Assembly: GCA_903903975.1 (NCBI GenBank)
Contig: CAIVAS010000031.1
Location: forward strand, 1 to 33,830
Origin: an uncultured Burkholderiales bacterium
GTDB taxonomy: Bacteria; Pseudomonadota; Gammaproteobacteria; Burkholderiales; Burkholderiaceae_E
Reading direction: 5' to 3'
DNA length: 33,830 nt
Of this stretch, positions 28,108-33,830 are shown in pieces. Numbering within the stretch: position 1 is the first letter of the stretch; each line of letters opens with the position of its first letter. The translations under genes were made by a program, and so were the position numbers. The notes beneath the pieces are model-generated. The model searched no databases and was not told the origin of the DNA. It saw only the letters and a program-made list of their open reading frames with translations.

Positions 28108-28278
28108 TCACGATTCGGGCAGGACCCGGGCTTGCTCCTCGACCATGATCGGAATGCCGTCCCGGATCGGGAAGGCCAGCCGGTCGGTCTGGCAGGTCAG
28201 TTCCTGTGTCGTGCGGTCGTGCTTGAGCAGACCTTTGCAGATCGGGCAGACCAGGATTTCGAGCAGACGGCTATCCAC
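28108..28278 (-). CDS. ycaR: ycaR, Trm112-like small zinc-ribbon protein
   Basis: The product has 56 residues from a GTG at 28278, with GGAGG 9 bp upstream. It reads [18 protein letters not shown], then [25 protein letters not shown]. This is the Trm112/UPF0434 family of small proteins; eukaryotic Trm112 activates methyltransferases, but the role of the bacterial YcaR is not settled. Only three cysteines are present (CPIC plus one), so zinc binding would need a fourth ligand. It overlaps the end of lpxK by 8 bp and precedes kdsB; the lpxK-ycaR-kdsB order is shared with E. coli and Burkholderiales. Confidence 0.92.
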   Translation of the reverse strand: MDSRLLEILVCPICKGLLKHDRTTQELTCQTDRLAFPIRDGIPIMVEEQARVLPES

Positions 28279-29362
28279 GAAGGCGATCCTCCAACCAGTC
28301 GATGAGCGCCGCCTCGGGGACGGCTTCGATGTGCAACACGACGCACCGCGACTGCAGGGCGTCGTCAAACCCGACGCATCTTACGGCGTCCTTCGCTGTC
28401 ATGATCAGCCAGCGGCCCGGCAGCGTCGCAAGCCAGGCCTCGTCGATCGGTTCGTGGTCGGCCAGCGGCCAGCACCTCGCCTCGATGCCCAGCTCGGCGA
28501 GCTGTCCGAAAAAGCGCTCAGGCGTACCGATTCCGGCCAGCGCATCGAGTGACAGACCGTGCATCTGCGCCGCAAATTCGCCGATCTCCCAGCTCAGGCT
28601 GTCGTCCAGGGTGGCGAATCGGGTCATGGGCGTCTGAAAGTGGAAGACCCGCGAGTGGGCGATTGGCGTCGGCGTGGCGGTGCCGCTCAGCACGATGGCG
28701 TCCAGCAGCAGCGCATCCGACAGCGGTTCGCGCAAGGGGCCGGCCGGCAGGCACCGCCCATTGCCGGCGCCACGCGAGTCGAAGACGGCGAGTTCGAGGT
28801 CGCGGCGCAGCCCGACATGCTGCAGGCCGTCGTCCGACAGGACCACATCGAGCGCTTCCAGTGCGCTCAGTTGACGCAAGGCAGCACCACGGTCTCGTCC
28901 GACCACCACCGGCCGCCCTGTCTCGCGCGCAATCAGGATCGGTTCGTCGCCGAAGTCGGTGGTCGTGCCGTCGCACTGCACCAGCCTGGGCGCGTTGCGG
29001 GCTCCCCGGTCATGGCTGCCATGTCCGCGGGCGATCACGCCGACACGCCAGCCGCGCGCCGTCAGGCCTTTGGCCAAGGCGATGAGGAGCGGCGTTTTAC
29101 CGGTGCCGCCGACCAGCAGATTGCCGACGATCACCACCGCAGGCTCACCCGAAGCGCGCGGCATCAGTTTGTCGTGGGCAATCTGTTCGCGTCGGTGCGC
29201 AGCGACCGCGCCGAGCAGGCTGCCGAGCGGGCGCAGTGCCAGTCCGATCAGGGCGTCTGCGCTACCGCGCGGCGCGAACCAGAGTCGCCGGATCCGCTGC
29301 TCGAGGGCGGCACGCCAGCCCGTCGGTCCCGGCCGCGGTGCGAGGGCATGCGGCGTCGTCAA
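28271..29362 (-). CDS. lpxK: lpxK, tetraacyldisaccharide 4'-kinase
   Basis: The product has about 363 residues. LpxK phosphorylates the 4' position of the disaccharide precursor to make lipid IVA at the inner membrane. The Walker A region [33 protein letters not shown] (metal and catalytic) and [21 protein letters not shown] are all family blocks. I place the start at a TTG at 29362, which overlaps the exbD stop as TTGA. No in-frame ATG or GTG lies near the expected N-terminus, and the frame stays open through exbD in another frame, so the start is uncertain. The usual SRGYGG segment reads [10 protein letters not shown] here. Confidence 0.88.
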   Translation of the reverse strand: MTTPHALAPRPGPTGWRAALEQRIRRLWFAPRGSADALIGLALRPLGSLLGAVAAHRREQIAHDKLMPRASGEPAVVIVGNLLVGGTGKTPLLIALAKGLTARGWRVGVIARGHGSHDRGARNAPRLVQCDGTTTDFGDEPILIARETGRPVVVGRDRGAALRQLSALEALDVVLSDDGLQHVGLRRDLELAVFDSRGAGNGRCLPAGPLREPLSDALLLDAIVLSGTATPTPIAHSRVFHFQTPMTRFATLDDSLSWEIGEFAAQMHGLSLDALAGIGTPERFFGQLAELGIEARCWPLADHEPIDEAWLATLPGRWLIMTAKDAVRCVGFDDALQSRCVVLHIEAVPEAALIDWLEDRLRG

Positions 29363-29787
29363 GGTTTGCGGGCGTTGCCGGTCTGCGTGGCAAAGCTGAC
29401 CTTGCCCAGGCCGGCAAGCCTTGCCGCCTCCAGCACATTGATCACCGCCTGATGGCTTGCGCCGGCATCGGCATAGATCACGACGGTCGAATCGCTGCGG
29501 CCGGATGCGGCTTTCGACAGCAGTTGCGCGAAACTGCCGGCATCCCGCCAGGCGGCAATCTCGCCGTCGATGGCGTAACGCGATTCGGTCGACACGGTGA
29601 CTGAAATCTCGGCCGGTCGTTCGGCCGGCTTGTCGACCGCGGCCGATGGCAGATTGACCTGCAGTTCGCTGAACCGGGAATAGGTGGTGGTTACCAGCAA
29701 AAAGATCAGGATGACCAGCAGCAGGTCGATCAGCGGAACGAAATTGATTTCCGGTTCTTCGCGCCGGAACCCGCGCCGGAAATTCAT
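29359..29787 (-). CDS. exbD: exbD, ExbD/TolR-family energy transduction protein
   Basis: The product has 142 residues. It has a short cytoplasmic N-terminus, one membrane segment (about 16-38) and a periplasmic domain. The conserved membrane aspartate, Asp21, in FVPLIDLLLVILIFLL is the likely proton path. With ExbB it harvests the proton gradient to drive TonB or a related partner. The start ATG overlaps the exbB stop (ATGA), and the stop overlaps the lpxK start. It may serve TonB-dependent uptake or, given lpxK, an envelope function; no tonB gene is in this window. The ExbD/lpxK pairing is typical of Burkholderiales. Confidence 0.93.
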   Translation of the reverse strand: MNFRRGFRREEPEINFVPLIDLLLVILIFLLVTTTYSRFSELQVNLPSAAVDKPAERPAEISVTVSTESRYAIDGEIAAWRDAGSFAQLLSKAASGRSDSTVVIYADAGASHQAVINVLEAARLAGLGKVSFATQTGNARKP

Positions 29788-30416
29788 GTCGTCTTGGGCG
29801 AGAGACGGGGGTTCGACTGTCGTGGCGCGATGCCATCGAGCAGGCGCAGCGATTGCTGCTCCATGTCGATCAGAAAACCGTCGACCCGGTTTCGGAAACC
29901 GCGATACGCGATCAGGGCGGGGATGGCCACGATCAGGCCAAGCGCGGTGTTGTAGAGCGCGACCGAGATTCCGTGCGCCAGCGCCTGAGGGTTGGAGCCG
30001 GCCGGCGTTGCGGCGCCGAAGATCTCGATCATGCCGACGACCGTTCCGAACAGTCCGAGCAGGGGCGTGATGCTGGCGATCGTGCCGAGCGTGGCCAGAT
30101 AGCGCTCGAGATCGTGGCTGACCGCGCGGCCGGTTTCTTCCATGGCCTCTTTCATCGACTCACGCCCGGCGAGGGAGTGGCGCAAGCCGGCAGCGAACAC
30201 CTTGCCAAGCGGCGATGAGCTTTCGAGTTTCTGTACCATCTCCGAGGTGGCCGCGTTCTGGCGATGCAGGTCGAGAACCCGCTCGAGCAGGCCGGCCGGC
30301 ATGACCCGGGTGGCCCGCAGCGAAATACCGCGCTCGATGATCAGTGCGACTGCGGTAAACGAAGCGATGATCAGAAACCAGACGGGCCAGCCTGCAGCCT
30401 GGATGAGGGACAACAC
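29784..30416 (-). CDS. exbB: exbB, ExbB/TolQ/MotA-family proton channel subunit
   Basis: The product has 210 residues from a GTG at 30416, preceded by GGAGGT at 4 bp spacing; an upstream in-frame GTG-less extension has no support. It has one N-terminal membrane segment (WPVWFLIIASFTAVALIIERG) and two more (TLGTIASITPLLGLFGTVVGMIEIF and ISVALYNTALGLIVAIPALIAY in part). The block TPLLGLFGTVVGMIEIF is diagnostic of the MotA/TolQ/ExbB family. It forms the stator-like complex with ExbD. The exact partner (TonB or Tol) cannot be told; without pal, tolA or tolB nearby, ExbB is the better name. It is the first gene of exbB-exbD-lpxK-ycaR-kdsB-adk. Confidence 0.92.
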   Translation of the reverse strand: MLSLIQAAGWPVWFLIIASFTAVALIIERGISLRATRVMPAGLLERVLDLHRQNAATSEMVQKLESSSPLGKVFAAGLRHSLAGRESMKEAMEETGRAVSHDLERYLATLGTIASITPLLGLFGTVVGMIEIFGAATPAGSNPQALAHGISVALYNTALGLIVAIPALIAYRGFRNRVDGFLIDMEQQSLRLLDGIAPRQSNPRLSPKTT

Positions 30417-30771
30417 ATCGACCTCCGAAATCGCGGCTCCCTGGGCCGATTGCCGCAAGTCGCGTGAGTCGGCGATTGTCCGGGTTTTCTGCCTGCCGGG
30501 GCAAGTCGCCGCCGATCGGCTCGAAAACTGCTGTCCGGTCGCGCCGCTGAAACCGTTCGTTCATGGCTCTGTCATGACCGTCTATCCCCAAACGCTGTGG
30601 ACAAGTCTGTGCATCAATCGGGTCGACGGCGGTCAAAATGGCTTGAAAGCTGGCTTTGCAAGCTTTGCCGAAAAAATACGCAAGATAAATATTTATAAAA
30701 TTCAATGAGTTACATCGAAAACCCGTGCGGTTCGAGGCATTAGGTCGAATGATGACGAAAATACGTCGTTT
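30417..30771. other. intergenic region between divergent exbB and xseA, with AT-rich island
   Basis: This 355-bp stretch has no supportable gene. It holds the divergent promoters for exbB (-) and xseA (+). From about 30671 to 30720 it is strongly AT-rich, unlike the GC-rich surroundings, with a perfect 12-bp palindrome ATAAATATTTAT at 30685-30696. TGTGGACAA (30596-30604) and TGTGGATAG (30771-30779) each differ by one base from the DnaA box TGTGGATAA. CTATCCCCA (30582-30590) is a weaker match on the other strand. A short inverted repeat AAAGC-TG-GCTTT lies near 30646-30657. I could not assign a convincing -35/-10 pair. Confidence 0.6.
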
Positions 30772-30804
30772 GTGGATAGTTTTCGCCCGGAGAGTGGCTT
30801 GGCC

Positions 30805-32226
30805 GTGAGCTCCGACGGACAGGGTCGTGGCGCTCAGGTCGGTGTCGTGACGGTCACCGAACTCAATCGCGCAGTGGCGGCACTGCTTGATCGCAGCTTC
30901 TCGCCCGTCTGGGTGAGCGGCGAAATTTCCAACCTGACGCGGGCAGCCAGTGGTCACTGGTACTTCACCCTAAAGGATGCCCAGGCGTCGGTGCGCGCGG
31001 TGATGTTTCGCGGCCGGAACCAGCTTGTCGCTTTCAATCCGGCCAACGGCGATCGGGTCGAAGCTCGGGCTCAGGCGGGTCTGTATGAGGCTCGTGGCGA
31101 ATTCCAGCTCAATGTCGAGGCCATGCGCCAGGCGGGCGCGGGAGACCTGTTTCAGCGATTCCTCCAGATCAAGGCGCGGCTCGAAGCCGAGGGGCTCTTT
31201 GAGGCCACCCGCAAGCGGGCGCCACCGGTGCATGTCCGAACGGTCGGTATCGTGACCTCACTGCAGGCGGCGGCGCTGCGCGATGTGCTGACCACGCTCG
31301 CGCGCCGTGCGCCTCAGGTGGGGGTGATCATTTATCCCGCGTCGGTCCAGGGGGCCCAGGCACCCGCCGAACTGATCCGCGCCATGCTCGCCGCGGGCTC
31401 GCGGGCCGAGTGTGAGGTCCTGTTGCTGGTGCGCGGTGGCGGATCGATCGAAGATCTCTGGGCGTTCAACGATGAGCGACTGGCGCGGGTGATCGCTGCC
31501 AGCCCGATTCCAGTCATCAGTGGTGTTGGCCACGAAACCGACTTCACGATTGCCGATTTCGTCGCCGATGTGCGTGCGCCGACGCCCACCGCTGCGGCGG
31601 TGAACGCCGTGCCCGATCGGATGGAGCAACTCGTCGGTCTGGCCCGCGACCGACATCGCATGATGCAGGCCTGGCGCCGCCTGAGTGATCAGCGCGAACA
31701 GCGGCTCGATACCGCAACCCGGTTGCTGCGTCCGCCTTCCTTGCAGTGGGCGCAGCGACAGACCCGCCTCGAACAGCTTGCCCAGCGGCTTTCCACCGCT
31801 GGCGTGCGAAGCACCGACTTGCGTCGAGCCCGGCTCATGAAGCTGGCCTCGGCGCTGCGAACGCCGGAGCTGGCCGCGCCGCGCTCCCGTCTGGAGGGCG
31901 CGGCACGCGCCCTGACAGCCGCCGCCAGAGTGACCGCAGAGACCTCGGCTCAGCGTCTGCTGCACGCCGGCGCTGCGCTCGAGCTGGTCAGTCCGCGCGG
32001 GGTTCTGGAGCGCGGTTATGCGATCGTCACCCTTGCCGATGGTCAAATCGTGCGCAGTGCCGGGAGCCTGTCGGGCGGCGATCAGGTGAGCGTCGTGCTG
32101 GGTGAAGGGGCTTTTGACGCAACCGTCGACAGGCCGCGTGTCGACGCCAATATCGACACCACCATCGACATCGGCGTCAAACCCGACGACGCGCCCGCTC
32201 CCCTTAAACGCCGCCGTGGCCGCTGA
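30805..32226 (+). CDS. xseA: xseA, exodeoxyribonuclease VII large subunit
   Basis: The product has 473 residues from a GTG at 30805, which has a GGAGAG-like site about 10 bp upstream; a GTG at 30772 in the same frame would add 11 residues. ExoVII degrades single-stranded DNA from both ends. The N-terminal OB fold (VTVTELNRAVAALLDRSF, VWVSGEISNLTRAASGHWYFTLKD) and the catalytic core (RTVGIVTSLQAAALRDVLTTLARRAP, VLLLVRGGGSIEDLWAFNDE, VISGVGHETDFTIADFVADVRAPTPTAAA in part) are intact. A coiled-coil region follows (290-420) and the C-terminus is the small barrel (VSPRGVLERGYAIVTL). The small subunit xseB is not in this window. Confidence 0.94.
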   Translation: MSSDGQGRGAQVGVVTVTELNRAVAALLDRSFSPVWVSGEISNLTRAASGHWYFTLKDAQASVRAVMFRGRNQLVAFNPANGDRVEARAQAGLYEARGEFQLNVEAMRQAGAGDLFQRFLQIKARLEAEGLFEATRKRAPPVHVRTVGIVTSLQAAALRDVLTTLARRAPQVGVIIYPASVQGAQAPAELIRAMLAAGSRAECEVLLLVRGGGSIEDLWAFNDERLARVIAASPIPVISGVGHETDFTIADFVADVRAPTPTAAAVNAVPDRMEQLVGLARDRHRMMQAWRRLSDQREQRLDTATRLLRPPSLQWAQRQTRLEQLAQRLSTAGVRSTDLRRARLMKLASALRTPELAAPRSRLEGAARALTAAARVTAETSAQRLLHAGAALELVSPRGVLERGYAIVTLADGQIVRSAGSLSGGDQVSVVLGEGAFDATVDRPRVDANIDTTIDIGVKPDDAPAPLKRRRGR

Positions 32227-32263
32227 TCGTTTTTCGCGCCGCGGCACGATTTAAGCGCCCTGA

Positions 32264-32293
32264 TTGAGCGCGGTCATCCTGCTGGCCTACAAT
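32264..32293 (+). promoter_or_regulatory. candidate sigma-70-type promoter of sodB
   Basis: TTGAGC (32264-32269) and TACAAT (32288-32293) are separated by 18 bp and lie about 95 bp before the sodB ATG. TACAAT matches the -10 consensus at five of six bases. Confidence 0.55.
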
Positions 32294-32386
32294 CGCGCCA
32301 GCCTGCAGTCGCCGGCCGGCTACTGATTCAAGCGTCGCGCCGTCGGCGTCGACATCTTCCCAACACTTCTCATTCTGGATGCGACT

Positions 32387-32965
32387 ATGGAACACACCCT
32401 ACCGCCGTTGCCCTATGCCATCGATGCTCTGGTGCCGCATATCTCGAAGGAAACCCTCGAGTTTCATTACGGCAAGCATCATCAGACCTATGTCACCAAC
32501 CTCAACAACCTGATCAAGGGCACCGAATTCGACGCGATGGGCCTCGAAGACATCGTGCGCAAGTCGTCCGGCGGCATGTTCAACAATGCGGCCCAGATCT
32601 GGAATCACACCTTTTACTGGAACTCGCTGTCACCCAAGGGTGGCGGTCAGCCGGCCGGTGCGCTGGCTGCGGCCATCACCGCCAAGTGGGGTTCCTTCGA
32701 CGCCTTCAAGGATGCCTTCACCAAGTCGGCAGTCGGCAATTTCGGCTCGAGCTGGACCTGGCTCGTCAAGAAGGCCGACGGTTCGCTCGATATCGTCAAC
32801 ACCAGCAATGCCGCCACCCCGGTGACCGGCACCGACAAGCCGCTTCTGACCTGCGACCTCTGGGAACACGCCTATTACATCGATTATCGGAACCGTCGTC
32901 CCGATTACATGGCTGCGTTCTGGAGCCTGGTCAACTGGGACTTCGCTGCCAAGAATTTCGGCTGA
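32387..32965 (+). CDS. sodB: sodB, iron superoxide dismutase
   Basis: The product has 192 residues. It dismutates superoxide to oxygen and hydrogen peroxide in the cytoplasm. The metal ligands are His27 (HYGKHH), His74 (WNHTFYW), Asp157 and His161 ([11 protein letters not shown]). Gln70 in AAQIWNH is the residue that marks iron enzymes; the manganese-type Gln further along is absent. The N-terminus [20 protein letters not shown] is the standard start. A good -35/-10 pair lies upstream. It is downstream of xseA in the same direction and converges with the DUF192 gene, 12 bp between stops. Confidence 0.97.
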   Translation: MEHTLPPLPYAIDALVPHISKETLEFHYGKHHQTYVTNLNNLIKGTEFDAMGLEDIVRKSSGGMFNNAAQIWNHTFYWNSLSPKGGGQPAGALAAAITAKWGSFDAFKDAFTKSAVGNFGSSWTWLVKKADGSLDIVNTSNAATPVTGTDKPLLTCDLWEHAYYIDYRNRRPDYMAAFWSLVNWDFAAKNFG

Positions 32966-32977
32966 TCGGCGAGATTT

Positions 32978-33517
32978 TCAGTTGCGAGCCGCGGCCCCGA
33001 AAAGCTGCGGCTGAACCAGCCGGGCGCCGGCTTTGACGCCGCGCCTGGCGAACCATCCCTGTTCCATCTCTAGCGCATAGCGCACGGCCCGCACCGGGCA
33101 ATGGCTGTCCTCGGTCTGCGGCTTCATGTCCTCGATGTTTGCGATCGTGCCGTCGTCATCCAGAAAGGCAATTGACAGCGCAACCAGGGTATTTCGCATC
33201 CAGAAGCAATGACCGGCCTTGTCCGGAAAGACGAAGATCATGCCTTCGTTCGCGCCCAGTTTCTCGCGCATCATCAGGCCGCGCATTCGGGTCGGCGTGT
33301 CAGCCGCGACTTCGGCCTTAATCAGGTGCATTCCAGCCTTGATTTCGATCTGCTCCAGCCTGGCATTCGGCACAACGCGGTCGGCTGTCCCCTGTGCATC
33401 CGCAGGGTGCATAACCCCGCTGCAGGCGATCAGAAGGGTCGCAAGCACCGCCCGGAGGGTGGCTGTCGATTTGCGCTCGGAAGTCAGGCAGTACAGATTC
33501 AAAAGGGGCATTTTCAT
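32978..33517 (-). CDS. DUF192 family exported protein
   Basis: The product has 179 residues. The N-terminus has a signal-like hydrophobic stretch (LRAVLATLLIACSGVMHPADA). LIAC fits a lipobox, so it could be a lipoprotein, or it could be cut later after ADA. The DUF192 core spans about residues 65-170: TRMRGLMMREKLGANEGMIFVFP, FWMRNTLVALSIAFLDDDGTIANIEDM and ALEMEQGWFARRGVKAGARL. The family's function is unknown to me. It is divergent from icd and close to sodB. An ATG two codons later (MPLLNL) is also possible. Confidence 0.9.
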   Translation of the reverse strand: MKMPLLNLYCLTSERKSTATLRAVLATLLIACSGVMHPADAQGTADRVVPNARLEQIEIKAGMHLIKAEVAADTPTRMRGLMMREKLGANEGMIFVFPDKAGHCFWMRNTLVALSIAFLDDDGTIANIEDMKPQTEDSHCPVRAVRYALEMEQGWFARRGVKAGARLVQPQLFGAAARN

Positions 33518-33654
33518 GGGATATCCGGTCGGTCGTGTGTCCGATTCAGGTCGAACGATAGCCGCAAAGCCATGGTGCGGTCGATCGTCAGCGTCTGCCC
33601 TCGCATGTCTGCCTCGAACATTGGCCGGCTGAATCCGGTCTGATCATTAGCCCT

Positions 33655-33660
33655 TATACT
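33655..33660 (+). promoter_or_regulatory. candidate -10 element of icd
   Basis: TATACT at 33655-33660 matches the -10 consensus at five of six bases and lies 75 bp before the icd ATG. No convincing -35 is visible. A small hairpin (GGCCG/CGGCC) at about 33673-33691 would lie in the transcript leader. Confidence 0.4.
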
Positions 33661-33735
33661 GCGAAAGGGTATGGCCGCTATTAAAACGGCCGATGTTTCG
33701 AGCGTCTTAAGACCAGTCGCAGGAGATTGCGCTTC

Positions 33736-33830
33736 ATGTACCAGCACATCAAGGTTCCGGCCGTCGGCGAAAAGATCCGCGTCAATGCCGATTTCACGCT
33801 TTCAGTGCCCGATCAGCCGATCATTCCCTA
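33736..33830 (+). CDS. icd: icd, NADP-dependent isocitrate dehydrogenase, 5' end only
   Basis: The gene starts at the ATG at 33736 with AGGAGA 9 bp upstream and runs off the window after 31 codons. The visible N-terminus, MYQHIKVPAVGEKIRVNADF followed by SVPDQPIIPY, matches the Burkholderiales Icd N-terminus as I know it. Icd oxidises isocitrate to 2-oxoglutarate in the citric acid cycle. The substrate-binding serine and cofactor residues lie beyond the window, so cofactor use cannot be checked. The neighbouring divergent DUF192 gene is a common partner in this order. Confidence 0.85.
   Translation, partial: MYQHIKVPAVGEKIRVNADFTLSVPDQPIIP

Noticed and set aside
29363-29836. Upstream extension of the lpxK frame through exbD
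   Set aside because: This part is out of frame with a clear ExbD coding region and has no LpxK similarity.
30417-30771. Chromosome replication origin
   Set aside because: The box-like nonamers are few and imperfect, and none of the usual oriC neighbours (dnaA, dnaN, rpmH, gidA, parA) is present.
33514-33747. A 77-codon minus-strand frame between icd and the DUF192 gene, overlapping the latter's start as ATGA
   Set aside because: It would cross the icd start and its likely promoter, has no family resemblance and no ribosome site; the ATGA overlap is probably chance.

Overview
The window looks like chromosomal core DNA from a GC-rich betaproteobacterium, most likely of the order Burkholderiales. 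This rests on recognised protein families and on gene order: rsmA-gloA, glyQ-glyS-gmhB-plsC-YgjP-type protease, miaB-phoH-ybeY-corC-lnt, and exbB-exbD-lpxK-ycaR-kdsB-adk are blocks I associate with that group. I cannot name a genus. I see no phage, insertion sequence, CRISPR array, tRNA or rRNA gene.

Layout. 1-177 is the 3' end of rsmA on the + strand, overlapping gloA tail to tail. From about 13058 down to 155 runs one long minus-strand series of thirteen genes: a small Tat-type exported protein, miaB, phoH-like, ybeY, corC, lnt, a patatin-like protein, glyQ, glyS, a gmhB-like gene, plsC, a YgjP-type metallopeptidase and gloA. Many are spaced by under 75 bp or overlap. ppk2 (+) diverges from it at 13177 and meets leuA (-) tail to tail. 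leuA has a long leader with a leucine-rich 30-codon leader peptide and competing stems. Upstream lies a CNT-family nucleoside transporter (-), diverging from fadD (+). Then come an SDR and a gamma-glutamyltransferase (both -), an amidase (+), a membrane pyrophosphatase carrying a C-terminal OmpA-like domain (-), adk, kdsB, ycaR, lpxK, exbD and exbB (all -), then xseA and sodB (+), a DUF192 protein (-), and the first 95 bp of icd (+).

How the genes fit together. The minus-strand block mixes RNA maturation (miaB, ybeY), envelope building (lnt, plsC, gmhB-like) and translation (glyQS). The lpxK-ycaR-kdsB block serves lipid A/Kdo synthesis beside an ExbB/ExbD energy-transducing pair. adk, hppA and ppk2 all handle phosphoanhydrides.

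The most notable signals are the leuA leader peptide and its RNA elements, the HppA-OmpA fusion, a GmhB homologue that has lost its zinc cysteines and several catalytic motifs, short tandem repeats at gene ends and inside lnt and ggt, and an AT-rich island with DnaA-box-like nonamers between exbB and xseA. I did not find a clearly new multi-gene system; most of the window is well-known core genome.
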